A stretch of DNA of 57,254 bases, from NCBI GenBank assembly GCA_934435195.1, contig CAKSAJ010000020.1:1-57254 (forward strand), written 5' to 3'. The notes under the pieces are model-generated. The model saw nothing but the letters and a program-made list of their open reading frames with translations, searched no databases and had not been told where the DNA came from. The stretch comes from an uncultured Schaedlerella sp. GTDB taxonomy: Bacteria; Bacillota; Clostridia; Lachnospirales; Lachnospiraceae. Shown piece after piece: positions 16,195 through 26,207 of this stretch; the stretch's first letter is position 1; the number at the start of each line of letters is the position of its first letter. Made by a program: the position numbers and the translations under genes.

Positions 16195-17565
16195 TTACTT
16201 TCCGTAATACTCATCGAGATATTTGTCATCGATACGTTTCAACTCTGTTCTTGGAAGCATGGAAAGTAGTTTCCATCCAATTTCCAAAGTCTCTTCAATA
16301 CTTCGATCTGTATTGTATCCTTGTGATACATATTCTTTTTCAAATGCATCTGCAAACTTCGCATACAACAAATCGATCTCCGTCAACGCTGCCTCGCCAA
16401 GGATTACCATCAGCTCTTTCGCATCTTTACCACGCGCATATGCCGCAAACAACTGGTTCATTGTATTGGCATGATCTGCACGTGTCTTACCTTCGCCGAT
16501 ACCTTTGTCTTTCAGACGAGACAATGATGGAAGTACATCGATCGGTGGTGTTACACCTCTTCGATACAGGTCACGACTTAAAATAATCTGTCCTTCTGTA
16601 ATATATCCTGTCAGGTCAGGGATCGGATGTGTCTTATCATCTTCCGGCATTGTCAGGATCGGAATCATTGTGATACTTCCTTTTTTACCATTCTGACGTC
16701 CCGCTCTTTCATACAAAGAAGCAAGGTCTGTGTACATATATCCCGGATATCCTCGACGTCCCGGAACCTCTTTACGGGCTGCTGATACCTCTCGAAGTGC
16801 ATCCGCATAGTTTGTAATATCTGTCAAAATGACAAGTACATGCATATCTTTTTCAAATGCAAGATACTCTGCCGCCGTCAGTGCAACTCGAGGTGTAGAT
16901 ATACGCTCGATTGCAGGGTCATTTGCAAGATTGACGAATAAAACTGTACGGTCTATCGCACCTGTCTCTTTAAAACTTTCAATAAAGAAGTTTGACTCTT
17001 CGAATGTAATACCCATTGCCGCAAATACAACGGCGAATTTATCATCTTTTCCTCGAACCTTTGCCTGTCTTGCAATCTGTGCCGCAAGATTTGCATGTGG
17101 CAGACCTGATGCTGAGAAGATTGGTAATTTCTGTCCACGTACAAGTGTATTCAGTCCATCAATAGCGGATACTCCTGTCTGGATAAACTCTTCCGGATAA
17201 CTTCTTGCTGCCGGATTCATCGGCAGTCCATTAATATCCATACGAGCTTCCGGAAGTATCTCCGGTCCCTCATCGATCGGACGTCCCATACCATCAAAAA
17301 CTCGTCCAAGCATATCTTCTGAAACACCCAGTTCCATGCTTCTTCCAAGGAAACGCACTTTACTGTTCGATAAGTTGATACCTGTTGCACTGTCAAACAA
17401 CTGCACCAGAGCATCACTTCCATTAATTTCCAATACTTTACAACGTCTTACTTCCCCACTTGCCAGCTCGATCTCGCCCAGCTCGTCATAAGTAACATTT
17501 TCCACATCGCGCACCAGCATCAGTGGTCCGGCTACTTCCTGTATGGTTCTATACTCTTTTGGCAT
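16195..17565 (-). CDS. atpB: V-type ATP synthase subunit B
   Basis: Regulatory, non-catalytic nucleotide-site subunit that alternates with A in the A3B3 head. The 456 aa length is normal. The N-terminal beta barrel has YRTIQEVAGPLMLV. A canonical P-loop is missing, as in the family (SASGLPHANLAAQIARQ occupies that place). FVNLANDPAIERISTPRVALTAAEYLAF and VSAARKEVPGRRGYPGYMYTDLA are typical. Its ATG follows the subunit A stop without a gap, suggesting coupling to hold A:B stoichiometry. Confidence 0.96.
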   Translation of the reverse strand: MPKEYRTIQEVAGPLMLVRDVENVTYDELGEIELASGEVRRCKVLEINGSDALVQLFDSATGINLSNSKVRFLGRSMELGVSEDMLGRVFDGMGRPIDEGPEILPEARMDINGLPMNPAARSYPEEFIQTGVSAIDGLNTLVRGQKLPIFSASGLPHANLAAQIARQAKVRGKDDKFAVVFAAMGITFEESNFFIESFKETGAIDRTVLFVNLANDPAIERISTPRVALTAAEYLAFEKDMHVLVILTDITNYADALREVSAARKEVPGRRGYPGYMYTDLASLYERAGRQNGKKGSITMIPILTMPEDDKTHPIPDLTGYITEGQIILSRDLYRRGVTPPIDVLPSLSRLKDKGIGEGKTRADHANTMNQLFAAYARGKDAKELMVILGEAALTEIDLLYAKFADAFEKEYVSQGYNTDRSIEETLEIGWKLLSMLPRTELKRIDDKYLDEYYGK

Positions 17566-19332
17566 TTAGAAGTCCTCCTTTCCCAATGCATTCGCAATCT
17601 CAATGTGTAACTCTTCTGTTACTTTTTCATATTCTTTCTGAATCTCATCTTCCGTCACATATTTGAATCGGCCAATCTGTTCACGTACCGGCAGATTGAT
17701 CAAATTCTGTAATTTCGCACCCTTTTCTAATGCTTCTACAGACTGATCATAATATGCGAGGACGAGATCCATCATCATATACTGCTTATCCAAAGAAGTA
17801 TACGTATCTACTTCATGGAAAGAGTTCTGATGCAGGAAATCTTCTCGGATAGAGCGTGCAGCTTCCATCTTCAGACGGTCGCTTGCTGATAAGGCATCCA
17901 TACCAACCATCTTTACGATTTCGTCTAATTCGGCTTCTTCCTGAAGTAATGTCATCATTTCCTGACGTTTTGCCATCCAGTCCGGCTCAACTTTTTCATT
18001 GAACCATTTTTCCATATTATCAAGATACAACGAATAACTGTTCAACCAGTTGATTGCCGGGAAATGTCTCTTATAAGCAAGTGCTGAGTCCAATCCCCAG
18101 AATACTTTTACGATTCGAAGTGTAGCCTGTGATACCGGTTCTGAAATATCTCCACCCGGAGGTGATACTGCACCGATTACAGACAATGCTCCTTCTCTTT
18201 CTTCCTTACCTAATGAAATTACATGACCTGCTCTTTCATAGAACTGTGCAAGACGGCTTCCCAGATAAGCTGGGTATCCTTCCTCACCAGGCATCTCTTC
18301 CAGACGTCCTGACATTTCACGGAGTGCCTCTGCCCAACGTGATGTTGAGTCTGCCATCAATGCAACTGAATATCCCATATCTCGGAAATATTCCGCAATT
18401 GTAATTCCTGTATAAATAGATGCTTCACGTGCTGCAACCGGCATGTCTGATGTATTTGCGATCAGAACGGTTCTCTGCATCAAGGACTGTCCTGTCTTTG
18501 GATCTTTCAGTTCCGGAAATTCATTCAGAACGTCCGTCATCTCATTACCACGCTCTCCACATCCGATGTAAACAACGATATCTGCTTCCGCCCATTTTGC
18601 AAGCTGATGCTGGATTACTGTTTTACCACTTCCAAATGGCCCCGGTACTGCAGCAACTCCACCTTTTGCAAGTGGGAAAAATGTATCAATAACACGCTGT
18701 CCTGTTACCAGTGGCATATCCGGAGATAATTTCTTTTTATATGGACGTCCCTTACGAACCGGCCATTTCTGCATCAGTGTCAATTCCTTGTCACCTTCTG
18801 CAGTCTCTACAACAGCCACTGTTTCTTCCACCGTAAATTCTCCGGCCTTTATTTCTTTTATGGTTCCTTTGATTCCATATGGAACCATGATCTTCTGCTG
18901 TACGACGATCGTCTCCTGCACTGTTCCGATCACATCTCCGGCTTCTACTTCATCTCCAGCTTTTACAGTAGGCACAAATTCCCATTTCAAATTTCTCTTC
19001 AGAGATGGAACCTCTACACCACGTTTCAAGTTATTTCCGGATACTTTCATAATGTCATCCAGCGGGCGCTGAATTCCATCATATATGCTGGTAATCAATC
19101 CAGGTCCTAATTCAACAGACATCGGCACTTCCATAGATTCTACCGGTTCTCCCGGTCCAAGTCCTGATGTCTCTTCGTATACCTGAATAGATGCCTCGTC
19201 TCCGTGCATCTCTATGATTTCGCCAATCAGTCTTTGTTCACTAACACGAACGACGTCAAACATGTTCGCATCTCGCATTCCCGAAGCAATAACAAGTGGG
19301 CCTGCGACTTTCTTTATTACGCCTGTACTCAT
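17566..19332 (-). CDS. atpA: V-type ATP synthase catalytic subunit A
   Basis: Catalytic ATP-binding subunit of the V-type ATPase. The 588 aa length includes the ~90-residue bulge domain that distinguishes V/A-type from F-type beta. The P-loop is GPFGSGKTVIQHQ, the catalytic Glu is in GCGERGNEM, and ALMADSTSRWAEALREMSGRLEEMPGEEGYP is strongly conserved. It lies 32 bases after subunit F and abuts subunit B. The enzyme could hydrolyse ATP to pump ions or work as a synthase; the coexisting F-type enzyme makes pumping plausible. Confidence 0.97.
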   Translation of the reverse strand: MSTGVIKKVAGPLVIASGMRDANMFDVVRVSEQRLIGEIIEMHGDEASIQVYEETSGLGPGEPVESMEVPMSVELGPGLITSIYDGIQRPLDDIMKVSGNNLKRGVEVPSLKRNLKWEFVPTVKAGDEVEAGDVIGTVQETIVVQQKIMVPYGIKGTIKEIKAGEFTVEETVAVVETAEGDKELTLMQKWPVRKGRPYKKKLSPDMPLVTGQRVIDTFFPLAKGGVAAVPGPFGSGKTVIQHQLAKWAEADIVVYIGCGERGNEMTDVLNEFPELKDPKTGQSLMQRTVLIANTSDMPVAAREASIYTGITIAEYFRDMGYSVALMADSTSRWAEALREMSGRLEEMPGEEGYPAYLGSRLAQFYERAGHVISLGKEEREGALSVIGAVSPPGGDISEPVSQATLRIVKVFWGLDSALAYKRHFPAINWLNSYSLYLDNMEKWFNEKVEPDWMAKRQEMMTLLQEEAELDEIVKMVGMDALSASDRLKMEAARSIREDFLHQNSFHEVDTYTSLDKQYMMMDLVLAYYDQSVEALEKGAKLQNLINLPVREQIGRFKYVTEDEIQKEYEKVTEELHIEIANALGKEDF

Positions 19333-19364
19333 TTGACGAACTACCTCGCTTTCTATCTATTGTT

Positions 19365-19685
19365 TTATTCTTCTGAGAACAAAATATCGCTTCCGACAGC
19401 CTGTTCCACCGTCTTCTTTACACCTTCCACACCGGCACCGGTATTTCCCGATACGCCCGGAATTTGTATGATCGCTGGAAATGTCCGTTCCTGATATTCT
19501 TCTATCACATCTGTCAACTGCGCTGCAACTGCCTCTGTAATATAGATAACGCCATATTTTCCATCTGCCAGCTGACGCAGCTTATCTTTTGCTTCTTCCC
19601 GGTTCTTGACAGGACAGATGCTAAGACCGAGTGTTGCAAATCCATATATGCTGTCGTAATCTCCGATTACTGCAATCTTATACAT
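19365..19685 (-). CDS. atpF: V-type ATP synthase subunit F
   Basis: Small central-stalk subunit that binds subunit D. At 106 aa with MYKIAVIGDYDSIYGFATLGLSI at the start and IYITEAVAAQLTDVIEEY in the middle it fits the family. It overlaps the 3' end of subunit C by 8 bases, consistent with translational coupling. Order and size both match the ntpG position of clostridial and enterococcal operons. Confidence 0.9.
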   Translation of the reverse strand: MYKIAVIGDYDSIYGFATLGLSICPVKNREEAKDKLRQLADGKYGVIYITEAVAAQLTDVIEEYQERTFPAIIQIPGVSGNTGAGVEGVKKTVEQAVGSDILFSEE

Positions 19686-20649
19686 ACATCTCCCTTATCC
19701 TTTCCCGGATCATCTCGTCTGGAAATCCATTTTGTTTTCCTGTCAGGATCATCCGCACCGTCTTAATTTCATTTTGTCTTGCCAGCAGATACGCTACCAG
19801 CGGCCCTGCAGAAAATGCATTATATTTCTGTGGCTTAATTGCCTCGATCATCTGGTTATCGCACCATCTTTCAAATGCTGATGGCGATTCTTCCAAGGCT
19901 TCTACACCGTCTGCATAAACTGTTTCTTTCAAATATTCTCGCAATGCATCTGCTCCCGACAATGCTGCTTTTGCCAGCTGTTCCACATTGATACTCTCAC
20001 ACGGAGCCATCGCACGTTTCATAAACTCCAGCGATTTTCCTGTCTTCTGACATCTCACTGCAATTTTGATATTTGCAAGTGCCACCGTTGACTCAGCGTA
20101 TACACGGATAATCTCATCTTTTGCATCATGCCCTGCCTGTGTAATAGCCTCCAAAGCTGCACGATCTACAATCACATCACATAGCTGCCCGTCTCTTGTC
20201 TGAAGCAATGTCTCATAAGCCTCTTTTGCAGCTGCCTCCATATTCCCCGGAAAACGTTCAAACGCTTTATTCTCTACAATTGACAGCATTTCCTTTCCCG
20301 GAATCTCGCAGTCATCATAAAAAATCTTTTCATTTGTCACCTCTGTACAAACTTCTTTAATCGCTGCTTTTAGGTTATGATATAGTTTCGGATAAGACAT
20401 CACATCAAACACTGTTAAATCCGGAGATACTTTCTGGATAACCTGCCATGTTTTCTCTTCCTCGCAATTTAAAATTGCTTCCACATCATTCTCTGTCTCA
20501 GCATTTCCCCAGCCTTTTTCACTTAAAAGCCCAAGACACTGTGCTTCGTCTTTGCATGCAAGGAGCTGGTCGATCACAGAATCGGTAAGCAGTGATGCCT
20601 CCAACGCACGTATTCTGGCAACTGCATAGGTATATTCTAATTCATTCAC
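19678..20649 (-). CDS. atpC: V-type ATP synthase subunit C
   Basis: Funnel-shaped, helical subunit that docks the central stalk on the membrane ring. The protein begins NELEYTYAVARIRALEASLL, the family signature. I place the start at GTG 20649 (323 aa) because GGGAGG stands 7 bases upstream; an in-frame TTG 11 codons earlier would overlap subunit E and lacks its own site. The family length of about 320-350 fits. It lies between subunits E and F in the operon. Confidence 0.92.
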   Translation of the reverse strand: MNELEYTYAVARIRALEASLLTDSVIDQLLACKDEAQCLGLLSEKGWGNAETENDVEAILNCEEEKTWQVIQKVSPDLTVFDVMSYPKLYHNLKAAIKEVCTEVTNEKIFYDDCEIPGKEMLSIVENKAFERFPGNMEAAAKEAYETLLQTRDGQLCDVIVDRAALEAITQAGHDAKDEIIRVYAESTVALANIKIAVRCQKTGKSLEFMKRAMAPCESINVEQLAKAALSGADALREYLKETVYADGVEALEESPSAFERWCDNQMIEAIKPQKYNAFSAGPLVAYLLARQNEIKTVRMILTGKQNGFPDEMIRERIREMYV

Positions 20650-20674
20650 ATTCAATCCTCCCGGCTGCTTTATT

Positions 20675-21268
20675 TTATACAAACATTACTTTTTGCACCA
20701 AGTCAGACCATTCATCACGTTTGGATTCAAAGATTGCCCGTATGGTACAGTTCTCTTCAATCCCACCGTATACCAGAATAAAACCGCCATCAATCTGCTT
20801 TGTTTCCGAAGCAAATGTCAGCTTTCCACCTTTCGATGCTGCGATTTTCTCTGTTTCTTCTACAAACGAAGCCGGAATTCTCTGCTTATCTTTTTCAGAA
20901 AAATAAATCTCACCATCACCTGCCTGCACATATGTCTTCAACAGATTTGTAAGTAATTCAAAATACTCTGCATCTGAAAGATTCATTACTTTTTCATATG
21001 CCTTCTGAAGCACTTCGGAAATCATTTCCTGTTTTGCCTTCAAAACGGCCGTCTTTCTCTTCATGTCACAAGAGGAGGCAATGCGTTCATGATAATTCTT
21101 CACTGCAGTTTTTGTTTTCTGATCCATTCGCTGCTGTGCTTCTTCTACTTCCGCTTTTACTCTTGCCTGTATTTCCTCTGCCTGTGCATTTGCTTGTGCG
21201 ATTCTCTCTTCGGCTTGTGCGTTTGCATCTTCCAGGATCTGACTTTTCATCTTGTCTAATCCACTCAT
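20675..21268 (-). CDS. atpE: V-type ATP synthase subunit E
   Basis: Peripheral-stalk subunit that pairs with subunit G/H to hold the catalytic head. The first ~110 residues are an Ala/Glu/Lys/Gln-rich coiled coil (EDANAQAEERIAQANAQAEE), and the C-terminal globular half contains GGFILVYGGIEENCTIRAIFE. The 197 aa length is normal for the family. It is located 57 bases after subunit K and 25 bases before the chosen start of subunit C. Confidence 0.92.
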   Translation of the reverse strand: MSGLDKMKSQILEDANAQAEERIAQANAQAEEIQARVKAEVEEAQQRMDQKTKTAVKNYHERIASSCDMKRKTAVLKAKQEMISEVLQKAYEKVMNLSDAEYFELLTNLLKTYVQAGDGEIYFSEKDKQRIPASFVEETEKIAASKGGKLTFASETKQIDGGFILVYGGIEENCTIRAIFESKRDEWSDLVQKVMFV

Positions 21269-21325
21269 TTTCTTTACCTCGCTCTATTTCAATTCATCTT
21301 CATTCTCCTGAAGCAAGCTTTCCAC

Positions 21326-21802
21326 TTATACCGGAATTGCACTTACTGCGAGGATAGAAATCAGCAGTGCCAAAATTGCATATGTCTCAACCATTGCCGG
21401 GAAAAGCATTGCTTTACCAAACTGTTCCGGTTTCTTCGCCACGATTCCGATTGCTGCTGCAGCTGTTTTTCCCTGAGATTTTCCTGAGATCAATCCAACA
21501 ATACCAATTGGAAGGCATGCTGCCAAAATCAAAAGACCTGTTGCAACAGATACTTCTTTGATACCTCCGCCAAGCAGACCAACCTTTGAAAGTGTAATAA
21601 ATCCAACCAGCAATCCGTAAATTCCCTGTGTACCAGGAAGCAGCTGCATGATCAATACTTTTGCAAATTTACTTGGGTCTTCTGATACAACCCCTGATGC
21701 TGCCTGACCTGCTACTCCAACACCTAAAGCAGAACCTGCTCCTGCCAACAATACAGCTAATGCTGCTCCAAGAAGTGCATATACAATACCTAATTTATCC
21801 AT
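21326..21802 (-). CDS. atpK: V-type ATP synthase subunit K (membrane ring)
   Basis: Proteolipid of the rotor ring, four transmembrane helices in 158 aa formed by duplication of a two-helix hairpin. Only the second half carries the ion-binding acid, Glu139 in PAMVETYAIL. Thr58 and Gln59 (LLPGTQGIYG), Gln110 (GKSQGKTAA) and Thr140/Tyr141 match by motif the Na+ ligands described for Enterococcus hirae NtpK. I therefore predict sodium coupling; this is an inference from residue pattern. It follows subunit I closely. Confidence 0.93.
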   Translation of the reverse strand: MDKLGIVYALLGAALAVLLAGAGSALGVGVAGQAASGVVSEDPSKFAKVLIMQLLPGTQGIYGLLVGFITLSKVGLLGGGIKEVSVATGLLILAACLPIGIVGLISGKSQGKTAAAAIGIVAKKPEQFGKAMLFPAMVETYAILALLISILAVSAIPV

Positions 21803-21808
21803 AACTTT

Positions 21809-23821
21809 TTATTCCTCCTTAACATCCGCATACTTTGTATTTTCTCTAAATGGATGGAATACTCTTCCTCCACCTTCATAGAATTTTCCGAAAAATTCTA
21901 CATACTGTAAACGATTTGTGTGCACATACGCACCAAGTAAGTTGATCGCAATATTAAATACGTGTCCGATAATAAATACGATCACGAACAGGATCACTCC
22001 AAATACGCTTTTTCCTCCCATACTTCCCATCTGGTTTACAACCTGGGCAATAACACCTGTTGCAAGTCCCAGTGCCAGAAGTCTTGAATAAGATAACACG
22101 TCGCTTAACCATCCTGTCACATTGTACAGATCATATGCTCCTAATGCGATACGAAGTCCAAAATTTTTATTTGCTCTGCCTGACATCAACACGATACCCA
22201 CCGCTCCGAGGATGGACGCCCATTTTGCAATTGCATTGACAATCGGCGGAAATGTAATCTGAACCTGTGCAATAGATGCAAAAATATCTGTCGGAATTAA
22301 TAACAAGATCAATCCGATCAAAAAAACATACCACAATACTACGTCACATAAGAAATCCACATATTTTTTATCTCTGATACACATGTATCCTTTAATCCCT
22401 AATCCTGTAAATAAATGGATCAATCCAAATACCATAGAATAAATCAACAATTTCATTGGATTATTGAGTGGAACAAACCATAATGCTTTGATTCCCACTT
22501 CATGTCCAAAAAATGTTCTGGATACAACGTTAATCACATCTCCAAAATATCCCCCAAACATAATTCCCCAGAATAATGTTGATAATCCGCACCAGAAAAA
22601 TAACTGAATCGACTTCTTCATTCCCTCTGACATACGCGGGAATTTTAAAATCAATACACCACAGGCAATAGAAACAATTGCTCCATATGCTGCATCTGAT
22701 AACATCAATCCAAATAAAAATACATAAAATACTGACATGATCGCTGTCGGATCGATCTCTCCTTTTTTAGGAAGTCCGAAAGATTCCAAAACGCCTTCCG
22801 CACTTGCTGAAAATTTATTATTTTTCAAAAGCACCGGCGGTTCTTCCTCTTCTTTTAACTCCTCTACATCGATCGCACAGTCATATTTGCTTTCCAGAAC
22901 CCGTTTCACCTTTTCTACATCTCGATGAGGCACATAACCGCTCAGCACAAAAGTATTTGCCGATTGTGGTATCTCTCCTAATACTTCGTACTTTTCCGCT
23001 CGTACACGATAATAATCTGCAAGCAGATAAATCTCTTCTCTTTGTTCTGCAAGCCCGATCACTTCCTGCTCGATCTGTGAAATCCGATTCTCTTTTTCTT
23101 TGATTGCCTGCTTTAACTCCTCCGTTTCCCCTGCCGGAGTCTTTGCGCTGCTCTGCGCTATTCTTGAAAATCCTCGACTTCGAAGTGCTTCTTCTATTCT
23201 CTGTTCTTCTTGTTTTAAACAGATAACTGCAATACAGGTCATATCCTGTCCGGATGAAATCACATAAGCATCTGCCGCCTCAACTTCCGGCACTGCATCC
23301 GCCAAAATCTCATAAATTCCAGAAATATCAGCCTGTCCCGGAATACTTCCTAAAATCACAGAAGTTTTCTTTGTTCCTGTCGCATTCATCGGGATATCCA
23401 GACTCAGCCATGGGACAAGGCTCTCAATCCGATTCTCCAGCTTAAGGATCTCTGCTTTATTCTCTGCTTTTTCCTTATCCAATGCCTGAATCCGGCTCAC
23501 CACTTTAAGCAGTTCCTCTCGCTTTCGAATCACTTCTTCATGTACTTTTGCATCAACCAGCTTCTTGCCTTCCAGTGATGACAGCATCGATGTTTTTACC
23601 GGAGCATATTCATTTAATATCTCCAAAGCTCTGTCAGCAGAATTAGCAGCTTTTTCAAAACTACTTCTGGCATTTGCAGTGTCCATCCGGCGGAAATCTT
23701 CGTCTTCGTCCAACACATGGTTAATCTCCATAACTCCCATGCTCTGAATCTTTTCCAGAATCGCTTTTCGGTCCTTCTTCAACGCGCAGATACTCATTCG
23801 CTGCATCTGCAATACCGCCAT
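21809..23821 (-). CDS. atpI: V-type ATP synthase subunit I
   Basis: Membrane stator of the V-type ATPase (equivalent of the eukaryotic a subunit), providing ion half-channels next to the K ring. The N-terminal ~330 residues are soluble and largely coiled coil; the C-terminal half has about seven to eight transmembrane helices. The essential arginine region is visible in VLSYSRLLALGLATGVIAQVVN. Near the end, GHVFNIAINLLGAYVHTNRLQYVEFFGKFYEGGG is the family hallmark. The 670 aa length is typical. Its start has AAAGGAGGG upstream. Confidence 0.95.
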   Translation of the reverse strand: MAVLQMQRMSICALKKDRKAILEKIQSMGVMEINHVLDEDEDFRRMDTANARSSFEKAANSADRALEILNEYAPVKTSMLSSLEGKKLVDAKVHEEVIRKREELLKVVSRIQALDKEKAENKAEILKLENRIESLVPWLSLDIPMNATGTKKTSVILGSIPGQADISGIYEILADAVPEVEAADAYVISSGQDMTCIAVICLKQEEQRIEEALRSRGFSRIAQSSAKTPAGETEELKQAIKEKENRISQIEQEVIGLAEQREEIYLLADYYRVRAEKYEVLGEIPQSANTFVLSGYVPHRDVEKVKRVLESKYDCAIDVEELKEEEEPPVLLKNNKFSASAEGVLESFGLPKKGEIDPTAIMSVFYVFLFGLMLSDAAYGAIVSIACGVLILKFPRMSEGMKKSIQLFFWCGLSTLFWGIMFGGYFGDVINVVSRTFFGHEVGIKALWFVPLNNPMKLLIYSMVFGLIHLFTGLGIKGYMCIRDKKYVDFLCDVVLWYVFLIGLILLLIPTDIFASIAQVQITFPPIVNAIAKWASILGAVGIVLMSGRANKNFGLRIALGAYDLYNVTGWLSDVLSYSRLLALGLATGVIAQVVNQMGSMGGKSVFGVILFVIVFIIGHVFNIAINLLGAYVHTNRLQYVEFFGKFYEGGGRVFHPFRENTKYADVKEE

Positions 23822-23894
23822 AACACAATCCCTCCTTTTTCATCACAGTTTACTTGCAAACTGTAATCCTTTTTACCTTCCCGCAACACGCAGC

Positions 23895-24206
23895 TTATGA
23901 TACCAATTGTGCTATTACGAGGCTGACCGCTTCCTCTTCCTTTACGGAAGCAAGTTCTTTTAACGCTACAACTTCTTTCTCAATCTTTGACAGCGTCTCT
24001 GCTTGTACCCGTTCTCCTTCTTCTCTTGCATCTGACATGGCTTTCTGCATCTTCTCTTCCATTACAGCTAATTGTTCTTCTTTCCATTGTTTCGCCTGTT
24101 TTTCTGCATCGTCCACGATCTGATTGCCTTTGACTTCAGCTTCTCTTGTTATTGCATCTGCTTTTGCTTCTGTCTCCCGGATTACCTGAATGGTTTCTTC
24201 TACCAT
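23895..24206 (-). CDS. atpH: V-type ATP synthase subunit G/H
   Basis: Peripheral-stalk partner of subunit E and first gene of the V-ATPase operon. A 103-residue protein that is almost entirely a charged coiled coil (IRETEAKADAITREAEVKGNQIVDDAEKQ), as expected for subunit G/H. Low-complexity helices make family assignment weaker by sequence alone, but position directly before subunit I supports it. GGTGACTAG precedes the start. Confidence 0.85.
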   Translation of the reverse strand: MVEETIQVIRETEAKADAITREAEVKGNQIVDDAEKQAKQWKEEQLAVMEEKMQKAMSDAREEGERVQAETLSKIEKEVVALKELASVKEEEAVSLVIAQLVS

Positions 24207-24426
24207 ATTCTAGTCACCGCCTTTCCCTAAGGTACATATTCTCATCCTAGCACATCTCTTGTATAAAATCTATAAATTTTTTAGATTTTTTCAAACTTTT
24301 TTGTGAATAAATTGTTTATTTTTTGTCAATAATAGAAACAATTTAGTAAAATATGTACAACTTTTATTTATTATGTTCTTTTCATCCTATATTTATTCCA
24401 TTTTATCTAAAAAATTTTTAGATTTT
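24207..24426. other. AT-rich gap between trmL terminator and V-ATPase operon
   Basis: This stretch must hold the V-ATPase promoter, but several weak candidates exist (TTGAAA near 24293; TAGGAT-like -10 near 24245) and none is convincing. It is very AT-rich, with no gene, repeat or known RNA seen. Confidence 0.4.
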
Positions 24427-24491
24427 AAAAAGAGAAAAAAATCCTTTTCAGCCAATACATTGTATCCGCTAAAAAGGATTTTTCTCTTTTT
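24427..24491. terminator. Bidirectional terminator after trmL
   Basis: Long AT-rich stem: AAAAAGAG...AATCCTTTT pairs with AAAAGGATT...CTCTTTTT, with a loop of about 23 bases. It follows the trmL stop by a few bases. Confidence 0.8.
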
Positions 24492-24496
24492 TTCTT

Positions 24497-24994
24497 TTAT
24501 TTATTCCATTCCAAATGATGAAGATGTCCTTCCAAATTCATCCCTGCAAACTGATTTTGTCTCAATGCCTCATATAACATAATTGCAACTGAATTTCCAA
24601 GATTCAAAGAACGAATCTCTCCTATCATTGGAATTCTCACACAGTTCTCCTGATTTTCAACAAGAATCTCTTCCGGGATACCTGCACTTTCCTTCCCAAA
24701 CATAATATAACAGTCTTCTTCATATGCTACATCAGTATATACTTTTTCAGCTTTTGTCGTTGCCATGTAAATCTTTGCTCCCGGATTTTTATCCAGGAAA
24801 TCCTGATAGTCAATATAAGTTGTAACATCAAGATCTTTCCAATAATCCATTCCTGCACGGCGCAATGCTTTCTCATCAAGACGGAATCCCAATGGTTCGA
24901 TCAAATGAAGTCTTGTATTTGTCGCAACACAAGTACGTCCGATATTTCCTGTATTTGCCGGAATCTCAGGCTCTAATAATACAATGTTTAACAT
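24497..24994 (-). CDS. trmL: tRNA (cytidine(34)-2'-O)-methyltransferase
   Basis: SPOUT-class SAM-dependent methyltransferase that modifies the wobble position of leucine tRNAs. The 165 aa single-domain length is characteristic. Motifs: LLEPEIPANTGNIGRTC (motif 1), YIMFGKESAGIPEEIL (motif 2) and RIPMIGEIRSLNLGNSVAIMLYEALRQ (motif 3). GTGGAG lies about 7 bases before the start. It is the last gene of the run that starts with the small membrane protein and VanW, 37 bases after the aminotransferase. Confidence 0.94.
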   Translation of the reverse strand: MLNIVLLEPEIPANTGNIGRTCVATNTRLHLIEPLGFRLDEKALRRAGMDYWKDLDVTTYIDYQDFLDKNPGAKIYMATTKAEKVYTDVAYEEDCYIMFGKESAGIPEEILVENQENCVRIPMIGEIRSLNLGNSVAIMLYEALRQNQFAGMNLEGHLHHLEWNK

Positions 24995-25031
24995 ATTTTT
25001 TCTCCACTACAGTTTTTTCTAAGCAAAATAA

Positions 25032-26207
25032 TCATTTATTTTGTTCTGCACGTAATTTTTCAATAAAATGCTCCAGTCTTTCCAATGCGGCCTTTAAATC
25101 TTCCAAAGAATATGCATAAGATATTCTCAGGAAGCCTTCTCCACAATCTCCAAATGCTGTTCCCGGAACAACTGCCACTTTTTCTTCATATAACAGACGA
25201 GTTGCGAACTCTTCCGATGTCATGTTGAACTCTTTGATACTTGGAAATACATAGAATGCACCAAATGGTTCAAAGCATTCCAATCCCATACGTTTGAATT
25301 CGTGCATCAAAAATCGTCTTCTTTGATTATATGCTTTTCGCATTTCTATTACTTGATCTCCACAGTGACGCAATCCTTCAACCGCTGCATACTGACTGTT
25401 TGTAGGTGCGCACATAATCGCAAATTGATGTAATTTGATCATCTGCTTCAAAATCACCTGTGGACCACAGCAATATCCAAGACGCCATCCTGTCATCGCA
25501 AATCCTTTTGAAAATCCATTAATCACAATTGTTCGCTCTCTCATTCCAGGCAGACTAGCGATAGAAACATGGTCTCCTTTGTAACTCAATTCCGAATAAA
25601 TTTCATCTGAAATAACAAACAGATCATGTTCTTCCACAAACTTTGCAATTGGTTCCAAATCTTCTTTTGTCATAATTGACCCTGTCGGATTATTCGGAAA
25701 TGGCATGACCAGAATCTTTGTTTTTTCTGTCACTTTATCTTTCAGATCATCTACTGTCAGTTTAAACTCGTTTTCATGCTTTAATTCTACGATTACCGGA
25801 ACACCATCCGCCATAATTGTACATGGCAGATAGGATACATAACTAGGTTGCGGAAGCAATACCTCTTCTCCCGGATCAAGCATACAACGAAGTGCCAGAT
25901 CAATAGCCTCACTTCCTCCGACAGTGATCAGTGTTTCTTTTTTCGGATCATAATTGACATGAATCGTACGTTCAAGATATTTACAGATTTCTGTACGAAG
26001 TTCTATTAATCCTGCATTAGATGTATAAAATGTTCTTCCCTTCTCCAGAGAGAAAATTCCTTCTTCACGTATTCTCCATGGTGTATCAAAATCAGGTTCT
26101 CCAACACCAAGTGAAATGACATCTTCCATTTCATTTGCCACATCAAAGAATTTTCGAATTCCTGACGGCTGTACTGATACAATTTTTTTTGATAATGGAT
26201 TTCTCAT
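25032..26207 (-). CDS. Class I/II PLP-dependent aminotransferase
   Basis: Pyridoxal-phosphate aminotransferase of the PatA/AspC-like branch, 391 aa. The lysine that binds PLP is in VINGFSKGFAMTGWRLGY; PFPNNPTGSIM and VISDEIYSELSY are the usual substrate and cofactor contacts, and FLRISYAYSLEDL is the C-terminal Arg region. The start codon shares one base with the stop of the Lrp/AsnC regulator (TAATG), so the two are coupled. The pairing suggests amino-acid-responsive control. The substrate, aromatic amino acid, Asp or N-acetyl-diaminopimelate, cannot be fixed from sequence. Confidence 0.9.
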   Translation of the reverse strand: MRNPLSKKIVSVQPSGIRKFFDVANEMEDVISLGVGEPDFDTPWRIREEGIFSLEKGRTFYTSNAGLIELRTEICKYLERTIHVNYDPKKETLITVGGSEAIDLALRCMLDPGEEVLLPQPSYVSYLPCTIMADGVPVIVELKHENEFKLTVDDLKDKVTEKTKILVMPFPNNPTGSIMTKEDLEPIAKFVEEHDLFVISDEIYSELSYKGDHVSIASLPGMRERTIVINGFSKGFAMTGWRLGYCCGPQVILKQMIKLHQFAIMCAPTNSQYAAVEGLRHCGDQVIEMRKAYNQRRRFLMHEFKRMGLECFEPFGAFYVFPSIKEFNMTSEEFATRLLYEEKVAVVPGTAFGDCGEGFLRISYAYSLEDLKAALERLEHFIEKLRAEQNK